A stretch of DNA of 16,467 bases from an uncultured Mailhella sp. (GTDB lineage Bacteria > Desulfobacterota > Desulfovibrionia > Desulfovibrionales > Desulfovibrionaceae): positions 1 to 16,467 of the forward strand of contig CALUWZ010000018.1 of assembly GCA_944324625.1 (NCBI GenBank), written 5' to 3'. The position numbers and the translations under genes are program-made. Of the stretch, positions 6,827 through 15,589 are shown in pieces. Below the pieces are notes generated by a model that saw only the letters and a list, made by a program, of their open reading frames with translations, did no database searches and was not told the origin of the DNA. Within the stretch, counting starts at the first letter, position 1. Each line of letters starts with the position of its first letter.

Positions 6827-7744
6827 TCAGTTTGTGCCGCTTTGGGAATTTTTTGGAAGGTTTTTGTGTTCTTTGATTATGTTATAGCCGTTTTGGGTCA
6901 GAGCTTTAGCCAGATATTCGGTCATGGCCACGGAGCGGTGACAGCCTCCTGTACAGCCTATGCCTATGCACAGGCGGTAGCGTCCTTCATTGTCATAATG
7001 GGGCAGGATTTTAAGAATAAAGCGCAAAAGTTCTTCTCTGAATTCACGGGCTTGTCCGTCTTTAAAAATATAGTCCGCAACTTCTTTGTTCAGCCCAGTA
7101 AATTGTTTGAGTTTCGGGTCAAAAAAAGGATTGGGCAGACAGCGCATGTCAAATACAAGGTCTGTATCCTTGGGTATGCCGAATTTATAACCGAAACTCA
7201 TAATGGTTATCCACATGGAATGGCTGTTTTCCAGTGTTTTGGAAAAATGTTTCTGCAGGTATCGTCTTAAATCATGCAGGGAAAATTCAGAAGTGTTGAT
7301 AATGAAATCCGCCAGCGAACGTACGCTTTGCAGGCGGTTTTTTTCTTCTTCCATGGCCGATTCAAGGGTATAGCCTTCCTGTTCCAATGGGTGGGGGCGT
7401 CTTGTGGAGGCATAGCGTTTTAAGATACTGTCTTTGTCGGCTTCAAGAAAAATAAGCGTGGTTTTTGGGCATTGCTGTTTAATTTTGCCGAGTACGGGAA
7501 GAAGTTCTTCGCTTGGATTGGTAAGATATTTGCGTTTAAGGTCAATGCCGAGCACAATGCCCCGAAAATGCCGCATATCAGGTTCATGGATAAGGCGGAT
7601 GAATTCAGGCATAAGAGCTGCGGGAACGCCGTCAGCCGAAAAAAAGTTCATGTCTTCAAAAACCTGTGCGGCAGTGCTCATGCCGGCTCCTGAAAGCCCG
7701 GTCAGGATAATGATTTCTTTTTCGCTTTGCGTATTTTCCTGCAT
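6827..7744 (-). CDS. rapZ: RapZ/YvcJ-family nucleotide-binding protein, P-loop lysine replaced by Met
   Basis: 305 aa from the ATG at 7742-7744. A TTG two codons upstream (7750) is less likely, because GGA sits 6 bases before the ATG. The N-terminal P-loop domain begins IIILTGLSGAGMSTA: the invariant Walker A Lys is Met22 (codon at 7679-7681), a one-base change from AAG. The middle carries YASTRRPHPL, and the C-terminal domain (~155-290) has SFGYKFGIP, DMRCLPNPF and IGCTGGCHRSV, the RapZ family hallmarks. E. coli RapZ is an RNA-binding adaptor that delivers the sRNA GlmZ to RNase E, and its RNA binding lies in the C-terminal domain. Family members elsewhere bind and hydrolyse ATP or GTP. The gene follows hpf, as in the common rpoN-hpf-ptsN-rapZ arrangement, although a terminator separates the two here. 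Whether this protein still binds nucleotide is doubtful. Confidence 0.92.
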   Translation of the reverse strand: MQENTQSEKEIIILTGLSGAGMSTAAQVFEDMNFFSADGVPAALMPEFIRLIHEPDMRHFRGIVLGIDLKRKYLTNPSEELLPVLGKIKQQCPKTTLIFLEADKDSILKRYASTRRPHPLEQEGYTLESAMEEEKNRLQSVRSLADFIINTSEFSLHDLRRYLQKHFSKTLENSHSMWITIMSFGYKFGIPKDTDLVFDMRCLPNPFFDPKLKQFTGLNKEVADYIFKDGQAREFREELLRFILKILPHYDNEGRYRLCIGIGCTGGCHRSVAMTEYLAKALTQNGYNIIKEHKNLPKNSQSGTN

Positions 7745-7778
7745 AGTCAATCCAACTCGGAAACACGGTTTTGCTCCG

Positions 7779-7807
7779 AAAAAAAAGGGAGCAGAATTTC
7801 TGCTCCC
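7779..7807 (-). terminator. Rho-independent terminator after hpf
   Basis: GGGAGCAGAA-A-TTCTGCTCCC (7787-7807) is a perfect 10-bp stem followed, on the minus strand, by eight T. It sits ~20 bases past the hpf stop and just before rapZ. rapZ must therefore depend on read-through or on a promoter I could not identify. Confidence 0.92.
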
Positions 7808-7828
7808 TGTATAGCTTAAATCGTTTTC

Positions 7829-8362
7829 TTATACAATAGGGTCAATAACGCCGAAATCACCGTTGTTTTTGCGGTAAATAACATTGATGCGGTCCAAATC
7901 GGCATTGATGAAAACCAAAACTTCTTTTTCGTTCTGCTGGAACTGCATAATGGCTTCGTCAATGTGCAGGGGTTTCGGCGCAAAGTTTTCCACGCCGTTT
8001 ACCACTTGAACGCCGTCTTCTTCCACAACGTCATAGCTGTAAATATCAACATTGACGTCACGGGTTTTCTGGCGGCTGTGCAGCTTGTCGGAATTGCGGC
8101 GAACCTGAGAACTGATCTTGTCGCTGACCATATCAATGGTTGCGTACATATCTTTGGAAGATTCAGAAGCATTAATATTAAGACCTTCGCCTGTGAGGGT
8201 GATTTCTGCTTTATGGTGAATTTTGTCTACACTGAGAAGAACCTGCATGGAAAGGGCAGGGGATTTGCCTATAAAGCGTGCAATCTTTTCAAAACGGCGG
8301 CGTGCATATTTTTTAAGATGCTCGGAGGGTTCAAAGTTCTTGAAAGTAAATTCGATGTTCAT
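7829..8362 (-). CDS. hpf: Ribosome hibernation promoting factor, long form
   Basis: 177 aa. The N-terminal ~100 residues (MNIEFTFKNFEPSEHLKKYARRRFEKIARF...) are the S30AE/HPF beta-alpha fold that binds the 30S decoding site. The C-terminal ~55 residues (KPLHIDEAIMQFQQNEKEVLVFINADLDRINVIYRKNNGDFGVIDP) are the dimerisation domain that joins two ribosomes into inactive 100S particles in stationary phase. This two-domain structure makes it the long type found in most bacteria rather than the short enterobacterial HPF/YfiA. A strong AGGAGG ribosome binding site lies 7 bases before the ATG at 8360-8362. It has its own promoter and terminator, so it can respond to starvation separately from rapZ-pepP. 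Confidence 0.95.
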   Translation of the reverse strand: MNIEFTFKNFEPSEHLKKYARRRFEKIARFIGKSPALSMQVLLSVDKIHHKAEITLTGEGLNINASESSKDMYATIDMVSDKISSQVRRNSDKLHSRQKTRDVNVDIYSYDVVEEDGVQVVNGVENFAPKPLHIDEAIMQFQQNEKEVLVFINADLDRINVIYRKNNGDFGVIDPIV

Positions 8363-8418
8363 AAAATGCCTCCTCAGGGAGCGAATTTCAGAAATATCTT
8401 TTCTGATCTTGATTTCAA

Positions 8419-8447
8419 TATAGCTGTTTTTTTTTGCTTTGTCGATA
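8419..8447 (-). promoter_or_regulatory. Sigma-70-like promoter for hpf
   Basis: Read on the minus strand: TCGACA (8442-8447), a 17-base spacer containing nine A, then TATATT (8419-8424). Each hexamer has one mismatch to consensus. Transcription would begin near 8412, giving a ~50-base leader. The leader contains an inverted repeat TCAGAAA...TTTCTGA (8388-8394 with 8402-8408). Confidence 0.6.
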
Positions 8448-8475
8448 GGATTTTTATAAAATTATGAAAAAGCAT

Positions 8476-8505
8476 AAAAAAAAGACTTGCCTTTGCCGGC
8501 AAGCC
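8476..8505 (-). terminator. Terminator after the nitronate monooxygenase-family gene
   Basis: On the minus strand GGCTTGCC / GGCAAGTC (8498-8505 with 8484-8491; one G-U pair; six-base loop) is followed by eight T. It lies 23 bases past the stop codon (8529-8531) that the gene would use if its frameshift is corrected, which supports that stop as the native end. Confidence 0.85.
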
Positions 8506-8528
8506 TTTGAAAATATTTAAATTGTTTT

Positions 8529-9634
8529 TTAGAATTTTGCTTTAAAGGCATCGTATTCCGTCTGCAGGCTTTCCATGAGTTCTTTTACGGAAATAATGGA
8601 TTTAATTCTGCTTACATTGGTTCCGCAAAATGCAAAGCCTTTTTCCAGATTGCCGCGCATGGCGGCGATAAGGGCGGCGGCAATGCAGTAAGGCGTTTAT
8701 CTTGTTCGCAGGTGCTTACGCAGTGGAAAGCGCATGTTATGGGACGTTTTTTGCCTTCACGGACGGCCTCGATAAAACTGTTGAAAAGGGCGCGGCCGGG
8801 CATGCCGACAGGGCTTTTGATAATGGTGATGTCTTCTTCTTTTGCGTCTACAAAAGCCTGTTTGAATCTGATGTCCGCATCGCATTCGTCCGTGGCGACA
8901 AAACGTGTGCCCATTTGTACGCCTGATGCGCCGAGGTCCATGATTTTGGCAATGTCTTCACCGGTAAAAATACCGCCTCCCGCAATGACGGGAATGGATT
9001 TGCCGCTTCTGTCTTCCATGCTTTTGACAGTGTCAACCACTTCGGGGACAATGTGCTCAAGGCTGTGGTTGGGGTCGGTTATTTCTTCAAATTTATAGCC
9101 CAAATGGCCGCCGGCTTTAGGGCCTTCCACAACAAAGGCATCAGGCAGGAGACCTGTTTTGCTTTCCCATTTTTTGGCAATGATGCCTGCGGCGCGGGCG
9201 GAAGAAATAATGGGCACCAGTTTGGTTTTGAATTCTTCTTTTTTTTCTTCGCAGGTTTCCAGTAAAATTTTGGGCAGATCCATGGGCAGGCCAGCGCCTG
9301 AAAAAATGATGTTGGCACGGCTTTCAATGGAGGCTTTGACCATTTCTTTGAACGTGGTCAGAGCAACCATAATATTGACACCCAAAATGCCTTCGGGACT
9401 GAGTTCGCGCGCTTTGGCAATTTCGGTTTTTAAAGCTCTTACGTTGGCTTCAACGGGATTTTTGGCAATATCGGGCTCACGCATGCCGATCATGGCGCCG
9501 GCAATAACGCCTATGCCGCCTTGGTTGGCAACGGCTGAGGCGAGACCGGAAAGAGAAATGCCCACTCCCATTCCCCCTTGAACAATGGGGAGTTTTGCCA
9601 CAAGTTCACCGATTTTAAGTGTTGGAAAAGACAT
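8529..9634 (-). CDS. Nitronate monooxygenase family protein, apparent frameshift near the 3' end
   Basis: A TIM-barrel FMN enzyme of the 2-nitropropane dioxygenase/nitronate monooxygenase family, which oxidises alkyl nitronates; related proteins act as FabK-type enoyl-ACP reductases. The start ATG is at 9632-9634, with AGAGAGG 6 bases upstream. Visible: PIVQGGMGVGISLSGLASAV (FMN phosphate side), the catalytic-type His177 in KAGGHLGYK, and AGGGIFTGEDIAKIMDLGA...MGTRF (phosphate-binding loop). As written, the frame ends at 8612 in a non-family tail (KRLTALPPPLSPP...). One base inserted at the AAA of 8696-8698 restores a family-like end, KTPYCIAAALIAAMRGNLEKG...FCGTN, running to a TAA at 8529-8531 (~368 aa). 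Loss of one A from an AAAA run, real or a sequencing error, explains this. The gene has its own promoter and terminator. Confidence 0.85.
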
Positions 9635-9683
9635 GGTATACCTCTCTTCTTTTTTTTTGAACTAAATCAGTAAAAACATGTAT

Positions 9684-9712
9684 ATGATAATTAATGTATA
9701 AAATAAAATCAA
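9684..9712 (-). promoter_or_regulatory. Sigma-70-like promoter for the nitronate monooxygenase-family gene
   Basis: Read on the minus strand: TTGATT (9707-9712), a 17-base spacer, TATCAT (9684-9689). The hexamers have two and one mismatches. It lies ~50 bases upstream of the start codon. No terminator for the preceding ABC gene is seen in 9713-9765, so read-through from that operon is also possible. Confidence 0.5.
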
Positions 9713-9765
9713 GACATTTCTTAGAGTATTCGGACAGTTGTCAGAGTAAGGCCTTGTTTGATTAA

Positions 9766-11259
9766 TTACATTAAAACAGAAAATTCTCCTTTGAACAGTG
9801 TTCCGAATCGGGTGGAACAGGCAAGATAGTCGCTTTCAAGATGGCTTACCAAAATTGTCTGCAAAGAGGTTTCGGCTATTTTATATTCCAGAAATTCTTT
9901 GATTTCCTGTTTGTTTCTCGGGTCAAGTCCTGAAAACGGTTCATCGAGCAGAAGCAGGGCAGGATTGCCGATGAGCGCACGGGCAAGCAGGACTTTGCGC
10001 GCCTGACCTGTGGACAGGGAACGGAACGGACGCTTAGCCAGATGGTTGAGATTGAGTTCATGAATAAGTTCACGGACTTTTTGTTCATTTTCCTGCGTTT
10101 TTTCCCCGTAAACGCCGATATTGCCGTTAATGCCTGCAAAAATAACGTCTTCCGTGCTGTCATTGAAGGTATAATGGGTTTGCAGGGCATCGGAAACAAA
10201 GTGGATTTTTTCTTTGATTTCGTCAAGCACTGTCAGTGCGCGGGGAGCGCTTTGCAGGCTCGGATACCAGTACCGTTTGACCGAACCTCCGTACGCGCAG
10301 GGCAAAAATCCCAAAATGCCTTTCAGCAGTGTGGATTTTCCCGATCCGTTGTGTCCTATGAGCGTCCATTGTTCTTTTGGTTTGATATGCCAGTCAACAT
10401 GCTTGACGATTTCTGCATAGTCAAGGTAAATGCTTACGTTTTCAAGAATGATTTCCATTGCCTGTGTTTGGATTTTGTTTACATTCTTTGTGTCGGGCAT
10501 TTTGTACTGCTCGGAAATTTTGACAAGTTCGCTCGGGTTATCGCTGTCAATCGGAATCAGTTTGCCCTGTTTCATTTCATAGCAGCGTTTGATATAGGGC
10601 GGCAGCGGAAAAATGTGCGTGGTGAGAACTATGGTGGGCTTGTGGTCCAGTTTGGCTGCAGCCAGTTTTTCCAAGGTTTGCCAGAACAGTTTTTGGGTTT
10701 TTTCGTCAAGGCCGTTCAAAGGTTCATCCAGCAGAATGACGGGACTTTTTTTCATCAGCGCCCTTGCAATGAGCATGATGCGCAGCTGTCCTTGGGAAAG
10801 TTTGTTGATTGGCGTATACAAAAGGTATTCGGCACCAAGCTGTTTTGCAATTTCAACGGCCTGCAGAACTTCTTCAGTGCTTGGTTCGCGGTAAAGAATA
10901 TCGTCATTGCTGCATGCTGCCAAAATAATTTCAAGGCAGTTGACTTTGCAGTCCTGACGGGCGTAATAGTCCTGTTCTTTAGGGGAAATAATGGCGCAGA
11001 GCTCACGGGCTGACAGCGGGGAGTCACTGGGCACGCCGTTTTCATACCAGTAAATTTTTCCGCCGTTTTTGGGGCTTGGAAGTATTTCTCCCCGAATTGC
11101 CTGCAGGAAAGTGGATTTGCCTGCCCCGTTTTCACCGATTACGGCTATGTGTTCGCCTTGGTATAACGTGAAATTGATATGGTCAAGGGCAGGAACGGCT
11201 TCATTGTTTTCCGTATAATAGGTAAAGCTTAACTCTTTTGTTTCAATAAGTTTGTTCAT
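9766..11259 (-). CDS. Tandem ABC ATPase, ModF-like
   Basis: 497 aa from ATG 11259, one base past the stop of the PHP gene. An in-frame ATG at 11337 would overlap that gene and is rejected. It holds two complete ABC nucleotide-binding domains and no membrane segment. Domain 1: Walker A GENGAGKST (42-50), signature LSQGQL (~154), Walker B VILLDEP (~174), H-loop TTH. Domain 2: Walker A GHNGSGKST (302-310), signature LSTGQA (~415), Walker B LLLLDEP (~435), H-loop SH. Length and structure match E. coli ModF, a duplicated ATPase once linked to molybdate transport and of unclear function. No permease or binding protein is nearby, so it is either an orphan energiser or a soluble ABC protein acting on ribosomes or nucleic acid. 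The linker between domains is short (~260-270), unlike the ABC-F linker, which argues against ABC-F. Confidence 0.85.
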   Translation of the reverse strand: MNKLIETKELSFTYYTENNEAVPALDHINFTLYQGEHIAVIGENGAGKSTFLQAIRGEILPSPKNGGKIYWYENGVPSDSPLSARELCAIISPKEQDYYARQDCKVNCLEIILAACSNDDILYREPSTEEVLQAVEIAKQLGAEYLLYTPINKLSQGQLRIMLIARALMKKSPVILLDEPLNGLDEKTQKLFWQTLEKLAAAKLDHKPTIVLTTHIFPLPPYIKRCYEMKQGKLIPIDSDNPSELVKISEQYKMPDTKNVNKIQTQAMEIILENVSIYLDYAEIVKHVDWHIKPKEQWTLIGHNGSGKSTLLKGILGFLPCAYGGSVKRYWYPSLQSAPRALTVLDEIKEKIHFVSDALQTHYTFNDSTEDVIFAGINGNIGVYGEKTQENEQKVRELIHELNLNHLAKRPFRSLSTGQARKVLLARALIGNPALLLLDEPFSGLDPRNKQEIKEFLEYKIAETSLQTILVSHLESDYLACSTRFGTLFKGEFSVLM

Positions 11260-11260
11260 G

Positions 11261-12073
11261 TTACAAAGCGGCAGAGCGGCGGATTTTGTTTTCAAAATAA
11301 TTTTGTTCGGTGAAACCGTATTCTTTGGCGTAGGCATGAAGCTGCGGCAGGTTTTGGCCTATGGTGTTGACGCAGTGTCCGTCTGAGGCAAAGGTTACGG
11401 GAATTTCAATGTCTTTGGCGATTTCCATAAGCGTGCGGCAGGGATAAATTTCCGCACAGGGCTTGCGCAGGCCTGCGGAGGAAATTTCCATGCACATATT
11501 GTTTTCTTTGCAGGCAAGGAGAGCGTCTTCAGCCAGATTTTTATTGTTTTTTATCCATTCGCCGAAAGTGTCATTGCTGAATATTTTTATCAGGTCGGGG
11601 TGTGCAACGATATGGAAAAGTTTTGTTTCCGCCATTTTTATCATAGTTTTGTAATAGGCGGAATAAAATTTGTGCTTTTCTTGTTTGAGCAGACTGTTCC
11701 AGTGGGCTGCCTGATCGTCAAAGCCCCATTTTTTCAGAAAATGTATGCCTGCAATAATGTAGTCGAAGGGATATTTTTCCGCACATTCCTGCATAAATCC
11801 GAGTTCGTCTTCCAGCCAGTCAAGTTCCAGAGCCAGCAGGATTTTGCTTTCCGTGTGCTTTTGTTTAATGTCTTCCACTTCATTTAAATATTGGCGGTAA
11901 TGTTTATTTAAATGTTCGCGGTATTCATTGGTGTAGTCATAGCCTAAGGGGCGCGGGGAATGTTCGCTGAAACCGTGTACGTCAAGGCCGATTTTCCGGC
12001 CTGCTTTGAACATTTCAAAAACGGTGCTGCTTCCGTGGCCGTAAGAAGTGTGGGTATGCAAATCAATCAGCAT
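11261..12073 (-). CDS. PHP-domain phosphatase, histidinol-phosphatase (HisK) type
   Basis: 270 aa. Metal-binding residues of the PHP fold are in the expected order: H6 and H8 (DLHTHTS), H38 (FSEHSP), E83 (ALELDW), H111 (AGIHFL), H158 with D160 (AHPDLIK), D231 and H233 (ASDGH). This is the pattern of HisK-type histidinol-phosphatases, which remove phosphate from histidinol phosphate in the eighth step of histidine synthesis using three metal ions. No other histidine gene is nearby, so the histidine role is family-based and another phosphoester substrate is possible. It starts 6 bases after the exonuclease stop and ends 1 base before the ABC gene, so it is mid-operon. Confidence 0.85.
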   Translation of the reverse strand: MLIDLHTHTSYGHGSSTVFEMFKAGRKIGLDVHGFSEHSPRPLGYDYTNEYREHLNKHYRQYLNEVEDIKQKHTESKILLALELDWLEDELGFMQECAEKYPFDYIIAGIHFLKKWGFDDQAAHWNSLLKQEKHKFYSAYYKTMIKMAETKLFHIVAHPDLIKIFSNDTFGEWIKNNKNLAEDALLACKENNMCMEISSAGLRKPCAEIYPCRTLMEIAKDIEIPVTFASDGHCVNTIGQNLPQLHAYAKEYGFTEQNYFENKIRRSAAL

Positions 12074-12079
12074 GGGAAC

Positions 12080-12595
12080 TCACTTTAAAAGACAAGAGGT
12101 TATAGGAAATTTTTGTTCGGCAAAGTGCAGGAAAATTTTTGCGCATGCAGTGGCATCGGAAAGGGCCTGATGATGCTGCAGTTCTATATTCAATGCTTTG
12201 CAGACGCTGTCCAAACTGTTTTTTTCCAGATTTAAAAATTTTCTGCTGCCTTTCAGGGTGCAGTAAAAAGGAATTTCGGGAATTTGGATATGGCATGCTT
12301 CTGCCGTGCCGTACAAAACTCCCCGGTCAAATTGGGCATTATGGGCAATAAAAGCCTGCGTGCCCCGCAGAAATTCCGCAATGTCCTGCCATTGTTCGGC
12401 AAAAGTAGGCTGATTTTTGAGCATATCCCACGTAATGCCGTGAAAATAGGCATATTTTATCCATGAACGGGGCGGGCGGATTAAACGGTAAAAACTGTCG
12501 GCAATGCAGCTGTCGACGATTTTTACCAGTCCCACGGCGCAGGCGCTGTCTTTGCCGTTGTCTGCAGTTTCAAAGTCTATGGCGGTGTATATCAT
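12080..12595 (-). CDS. DnaQ-like 3'-5' exonuclease (DEDDh)
   Basis: 171 aa, close to the bare exonuclease domain with no polymerase or helicase part. Motifs: ExoI DFET (D7, E9), ExoII HNAQFDRGVL (D90), ExoIII HHQALSDATACA (H142, D147), giving the DEDDh set. FHGITWDML (~51-59) is the usual loop of the PolC/DinG-type epsilon group. It probably trims 3' ends of DNA or RNA; whether it proofreads for the replicative polymerase cannot be told. Its ATG overlaps the selB stop as ATGA (12592-12595), a sign of translational coupling. Confidence 0.88.
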   Translation of the reverse strand: MIYTAIDFETADNGKDSACAVGLVKIVDSCIADSFYRLIRPPRSWIKYAYFHGITWDMLKNQPTFAEQWQDIAEFLRGTQAFIAHNAQFDRGVLYGTAEACHIQIPEIPFYCTLKGSRKFLNLEKNSLDSVCKALNIELQHHQALSDATACAKIFLHFAEQKFPITSCLLK

Positions 12596-14532
12596 GACAA
12601 TAAACCGGTGTTGCGGAGTTTTCTGACATCTCCCACACGAATGGTAATACGTTCTTTGTCAAAGTATTCCAAAACGGGAATAGCGTATTTTCTGGTCAGT
12701 CCTTTGGAAATTTCTTTGAAATCGCTTGGGCTCATATCTTGGTTTTCACGGTAAAAGCCAAGCATATTGTTTTGGATTTCGCTTATGACGCTTTGCAGGA
12801 AATACATGCCTTCGGTTATTTTGATAAGTTTTTGCTCCTGCATGAGCAGGCTGAGCACGGAAAGCAGTTCTTTCTGCGGTGCGCCGAATTTTTCGGCAAG
12901 TTCTTTCAGCAGGGGCGGATTTTGCGGATTATTCTGAAATTCCGCATATAAATCGCTTTTTAAATCTTTTTCATGGGATTTCAGCGAAATGGTATGGGAA
13001 GCAAGGCAGACTCCGTCTTCATTAATTATGATTTCTTTTTGTCTTGCCAGTTTGTCCAGCAGATAATGGGCAAGCTTGGGCATGCCGAACAAAGACAGGA
13101 GTGAGGCTTTGGGCATATATTGCTTGAGCGGTTCTTTTTGGTGGTATTCCTGAATTTTTGCCAGCATGAACTGTTCATTTTCAAGGGCGTAGCAGTCGGC
13201 AATATAGATTTTGTTTTCTTTGTCAAACAAAATGCACTGTTTCTGCGCCATGAGCTGCTGCAGAGTCTTTTCAAGGCTTTTTTCGTCCATATTGCAGAGA
13301 ACAGTCAGTTTTTTATGGGAAATCCCTTGTTTTCCGCTCAGTTTCAATTGTTCGTACAAGGCTTGGTTTGCGTTTTTGGGGTCCAGAAAATTTTCTTCCA
13401 GCGTTAAAAACGTTTCGGGATTTTGTATGGATTTAATTTTGGGAAAATCAGGCAGGGGATTGAGAATGGAGGCGCCTGCCGCGGTCTGCAGGGGAGAAAA
13501 ACTTCGCAGCACGCATTTGTCGCCGAAAATGCCGCATAAGGGTTCGGAAAAGCGTACTTCGCAAAGGCAGGTTTCATTCGGTTCCAGAATGTCCCTGTCC
13601 TTTAAATATAATTTTGCCATGACTTCCTTGGTGCCGTGGTGAAAATGGATTTCAGACCTGTGGCGCAGGCCCCTCGGTGAGGATTTAAGGCAGGAAAGCT
13701 TGATAAGCCACCGTTCAGAGGGAAAAAGCGTGTTCGGAAGCGCAATGGTATCGCCGCGGGCAATGTCGCTTACTTCCACGCCCGCAAGGTTTATGGATGT
13801 TCTGCTGCCGGCATGGGCTTTGTCCGTGCTTTGCCCGTGATTTTGGATTGAACGGATTTTGCTCGGCAGATTTTTGGGCATAATGCAAACTTCGTCGCCG
13901 ACGTTTGCAGAGCCTGAAAGCAGCGTTCCCGTAATCAGGGTGCCGTGGCCTTTGAGGCTGAATACCCTGTCCACGGGCAGTCTGAAAATATTGTTTCTGC
14001 GTCTTGGCTGCAGCTGATAATTTTTATCGATGATTGCCTGTTTGAGTTCTTCAAGGCCTTCACCCGTATGGGAGGAAACCGCAAATATGGGGGCGTTTTC
14101 CAAAAACGTGCCTTGGACAAAGTCTTTAATGTCCTCTTTGGCAAGTTCCAGCATTTCCTCGTCCACGGTATCTTTTTTGGTCAGGGCAATCATGCCGTCA
14201 CGGATATTCAGCAGGGAGCAGATTTCCAAATGTTCGCGGGTCTGGGGCATTACGCCTTCGTCTGCGGCAATGACAAGAAGGACAAAGTCTATGCCGCTGG
14301 CGCCCGCCACCATGTTTTTGACAAATTTTTCATGTCCCGGAACGTCAATAATGCCCATGCGCACTGACTGTCCGTTTTTTTCGGGCAGATCAAAATAAGC
14401 AAAGCCGAGTTCAATGGTGATGCCGCGTTTTTTTTCTTCTGCCAGCCTGTCGCACTGTATGCCCGTCAGAGCATGGACAAGCGTGGTTTTTCCGTGGTCG
14501 ATGTGACCTGCAGTTCCCATTACTAATGCCAT
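12592..14532 (-). CDS. selB: Selenocysteine-specific translation elongation factor SelB
   Basis: 646 aa. GTPase motifs: G1 GHIDHGKT (9-16), G2 [12 protein letters not shown] (~36-47), G3 DVPGH (63-67), G4 TKKD (118-121). TKxD with the ITIELGFA switch is characteristic of SelB rather than EF-Tu. Beta-barrel domains follow, and from about residue 390 a long C-terminal region of winged-helix repeats ends [37 protein letters not shown], the mRNA SECIS-binding part. SelB brings Sec-tRNA to recoded UGA codons, so the organism should also have selA, selD, tRNA-Sec and selenoproteins, none of which are in this window. It starts 4 bases after the fliQ stop, with its ribosome binding site (AAGG) inside the end of fliQ. 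Confidence 0.96.
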   Translation of the reverse strand: MALVMGTAGHIDHGKTTLVHALTGIQCDRLAEEKKRGITIELGFAYFDLPEKNGQSVRMGIIDVPGHEKFVKNMVAGASGIDFVLLVIAADEGVMPQTREHLEICSLLNIRDGMIALTKKDTVDEEMLELAKEDIKDFVQGTFLENAPIFAVSSHTGEGLEELKQAIIDKNYQLQPRRRNNIFRLPVDRVFSLKGHGTLITGTLLSGSANVGDEVCIMPKNLPSKIRSIQNHGQSTDKAHAGSRTSINLAGVEVSDIARGDTIALPNTLFPSERWLIKLSCLKSSPRGLRHRSEIHFHHGTKEVMAKLYLKDRDILEPNETCLCEVRFSEPLCGIFGDKCVLRSFSPLQTAAGASILNPLPDFPKIKSIQNPETFLTLEENFLDPKNANQALYEQLKLSGKQGISHKKLTVLCNMDEKSLEKTLQQLMAQKQCILFDKENKIYIADCYALENEQFMLAKIQEYHQKEPLKQYMPKASLLSLFGMPKLAHYLLDKLARQKEIIINEDGVCLASHTISLKSHEKDLKSDLYAEFQNNPQNPPLLKELAEKFGAPQKELLSVLSLLMQEQKLIKITEGMYFLQSVISEIQNNMLGFYRENQDMSPSDFKEISKGLTRKYAIPVLEYFDKERITIRVGDVRKLRNTGLLS

Positions 14533-14536
14533 AACG

Positions 14537-14806
14537 CTACCTTACGTATTGGGGTATATTGATAAGGAGATTTGTGGTGAAAGAGGAAATCCTTTCCAAA
14601 ATCCACGGAAAGGCAAAAATCAGAATGCCGAAAATTACGCAGAGTTTGGGGATAAAGGTCAGGGTTTGTTCCTGAATTTGGGTTGCCGCCTGTATGACGC
14701 TGACAATAATGCCAACGGCAAGGCCTGCCAGCAGCATGGGCAGGGCAAGGCTGAGGGTAAGTTCAATGGCGCTTCGCATAAAACCGATGACAAATTCCGG
14801 GCTCAT
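14537..14806 (-). CDS. fliQ: Flagellar biosynthesis protein FliQ
   Basis: 89 aa, the standard FliQ length, with two hydrophobic helices (~16-40 and ~52-75) around AATQIQEQTLTFIPK, the most conserved FliQ segment. FliQ forms part of the FliPQR export gate at the centre of the flagellar basal body. AAGGA overlapping the fliP stop (9-base gap) serves as its ribosome binding site. FliR and FlhB, often next, are absent; selB follows instead. Confidence 0.95.
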   Translation of the reverse strand: MSPEFVIGFMRSAIELTLSLALPMLLAGLAVGIIVSVIQAATQIQEQTLTFIPKLCVIFGILIFAFPWILERISSFTTNLLINIPQYVR

Positions 14807-14815
14807 AAAAAATCC

Positions 14816-15589
14816 TTAGAATAAAAAGCTGTTCACAAGGGAACCGATGATAAGGTTCCATCCGTCGACAATGACAAAAAGCAGGAGCTTGAACGGCATG
14901 GAAACCATCATGGGCGGCAGCATCATCATGCCCATGGCAAGCAGGACGCTGGATACGACCATGTCAACAATGAGGAATGGGATATAAATCAAAAAACCGA
15001 TGCTGAAGGCTGTTTTCAGTTCGCTGATAACATAGGCTGCCGCCAGCATAATGGTGGGCACTTCGTCCTTGTTTTGGGGGGCGTCCATTTGGGCAATGGA
15101 ATAGAAAAGGGACAAATCTTTTTCGCGGGTATGTTTAAACATGAAATTTCGCAGAGGAATTTCCGCTCTCTGCAGGGCTTCGTCAAAGCCTATCATTTCC
15201 TGCAGATAGGGCTGAAGGGCATTGTCGTTGATATCTTTTCCCACGGGATACATGATGACAACGCTCATAAAAATGGCCAGACTTGCCAGAATCTGAGTGG
15301 GCGGGATCTGCTGTATGCCCATAGCCTGACGCAGAAAATGGAAAACAATGATGATTCGGGTAAAGCTTGTCACTGTCATGGCGATTGCCGGCGCAAGGGA
15401 AAGGACAGTGAAAAGAAACAGTATTTCAAGGCTTAAGGATACGGCAGAAGGCTCTACCTCTCCGCCTGCCAATGTCATGGTAAAGGTAGGAATTTCCGCA
15501 AAAGACCGGAAAGGGATTAAGACAAAACTAAGCGTCAGTATTGTCTTCAGCGGGAGTTTGCCGCATAAGCTCTTCAAAGGATTCCGCAT
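14816..15589 (-). CDS. fliP: Flagellar biosynthesis protein FliP
   Basis: 257 aa. A cleavable signal peptide (~1-32, ending FRSFA) is followed by four hydrophobic segments. Family motifs visible: APAIAMTVTSFTRIIIVFHFLRQAMG, IPPTQILASLAIFM, AAAYVISELKTAFSIGFLIYIPFLIVDMVV and LPPMMVSMPFKLLLFVIVDGW. FliP is the main ring subunit of the FliPQR export gate. The start at 15589 lies inside fliO (62-base overlap), with AGG 8 bases upstream. No later start would keep the signal peptide, so the overlap is accepted. Confidence 0.95.
   Translation of the reverse strand: MRNPLKSLCGKLPLKTILTLSFVLIPFRSFAEIPTFTMTLAGGEVEPSAVSLSLEILFLFTVLSLAPAIAMTVTSFTRIIIVFHFLRQAMGIQQIPPTQILASLAIFMSVVIMYPVGKDINDNALQPYLQEMIGFDEALQRAEIPLRNFMFKHTREKDLSLFYSIAQMDAPQNKDEVPTIMLAAAYVISELKTAFSIGFLIYIPFLIVDMVVSSVLLAMGMMMLPPMMVSMPFKLLLFVIVDGWNLIIGSLVNSFLF

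Noticed and set aside
9713..9765. Possible terminator after the ABC gene (GACA/TGTC repeat near 9735)
   Set aside because: The inverted repeat is only four bases with a two-base loop and no T-run.
10042..11013. Long plus-strand ORF of 323 codons
   Set aside because: It is fully antisense to the well-supported ABC ATPase gene, has an aromatic/Cys-rich shadow composition and no recognisable motif.
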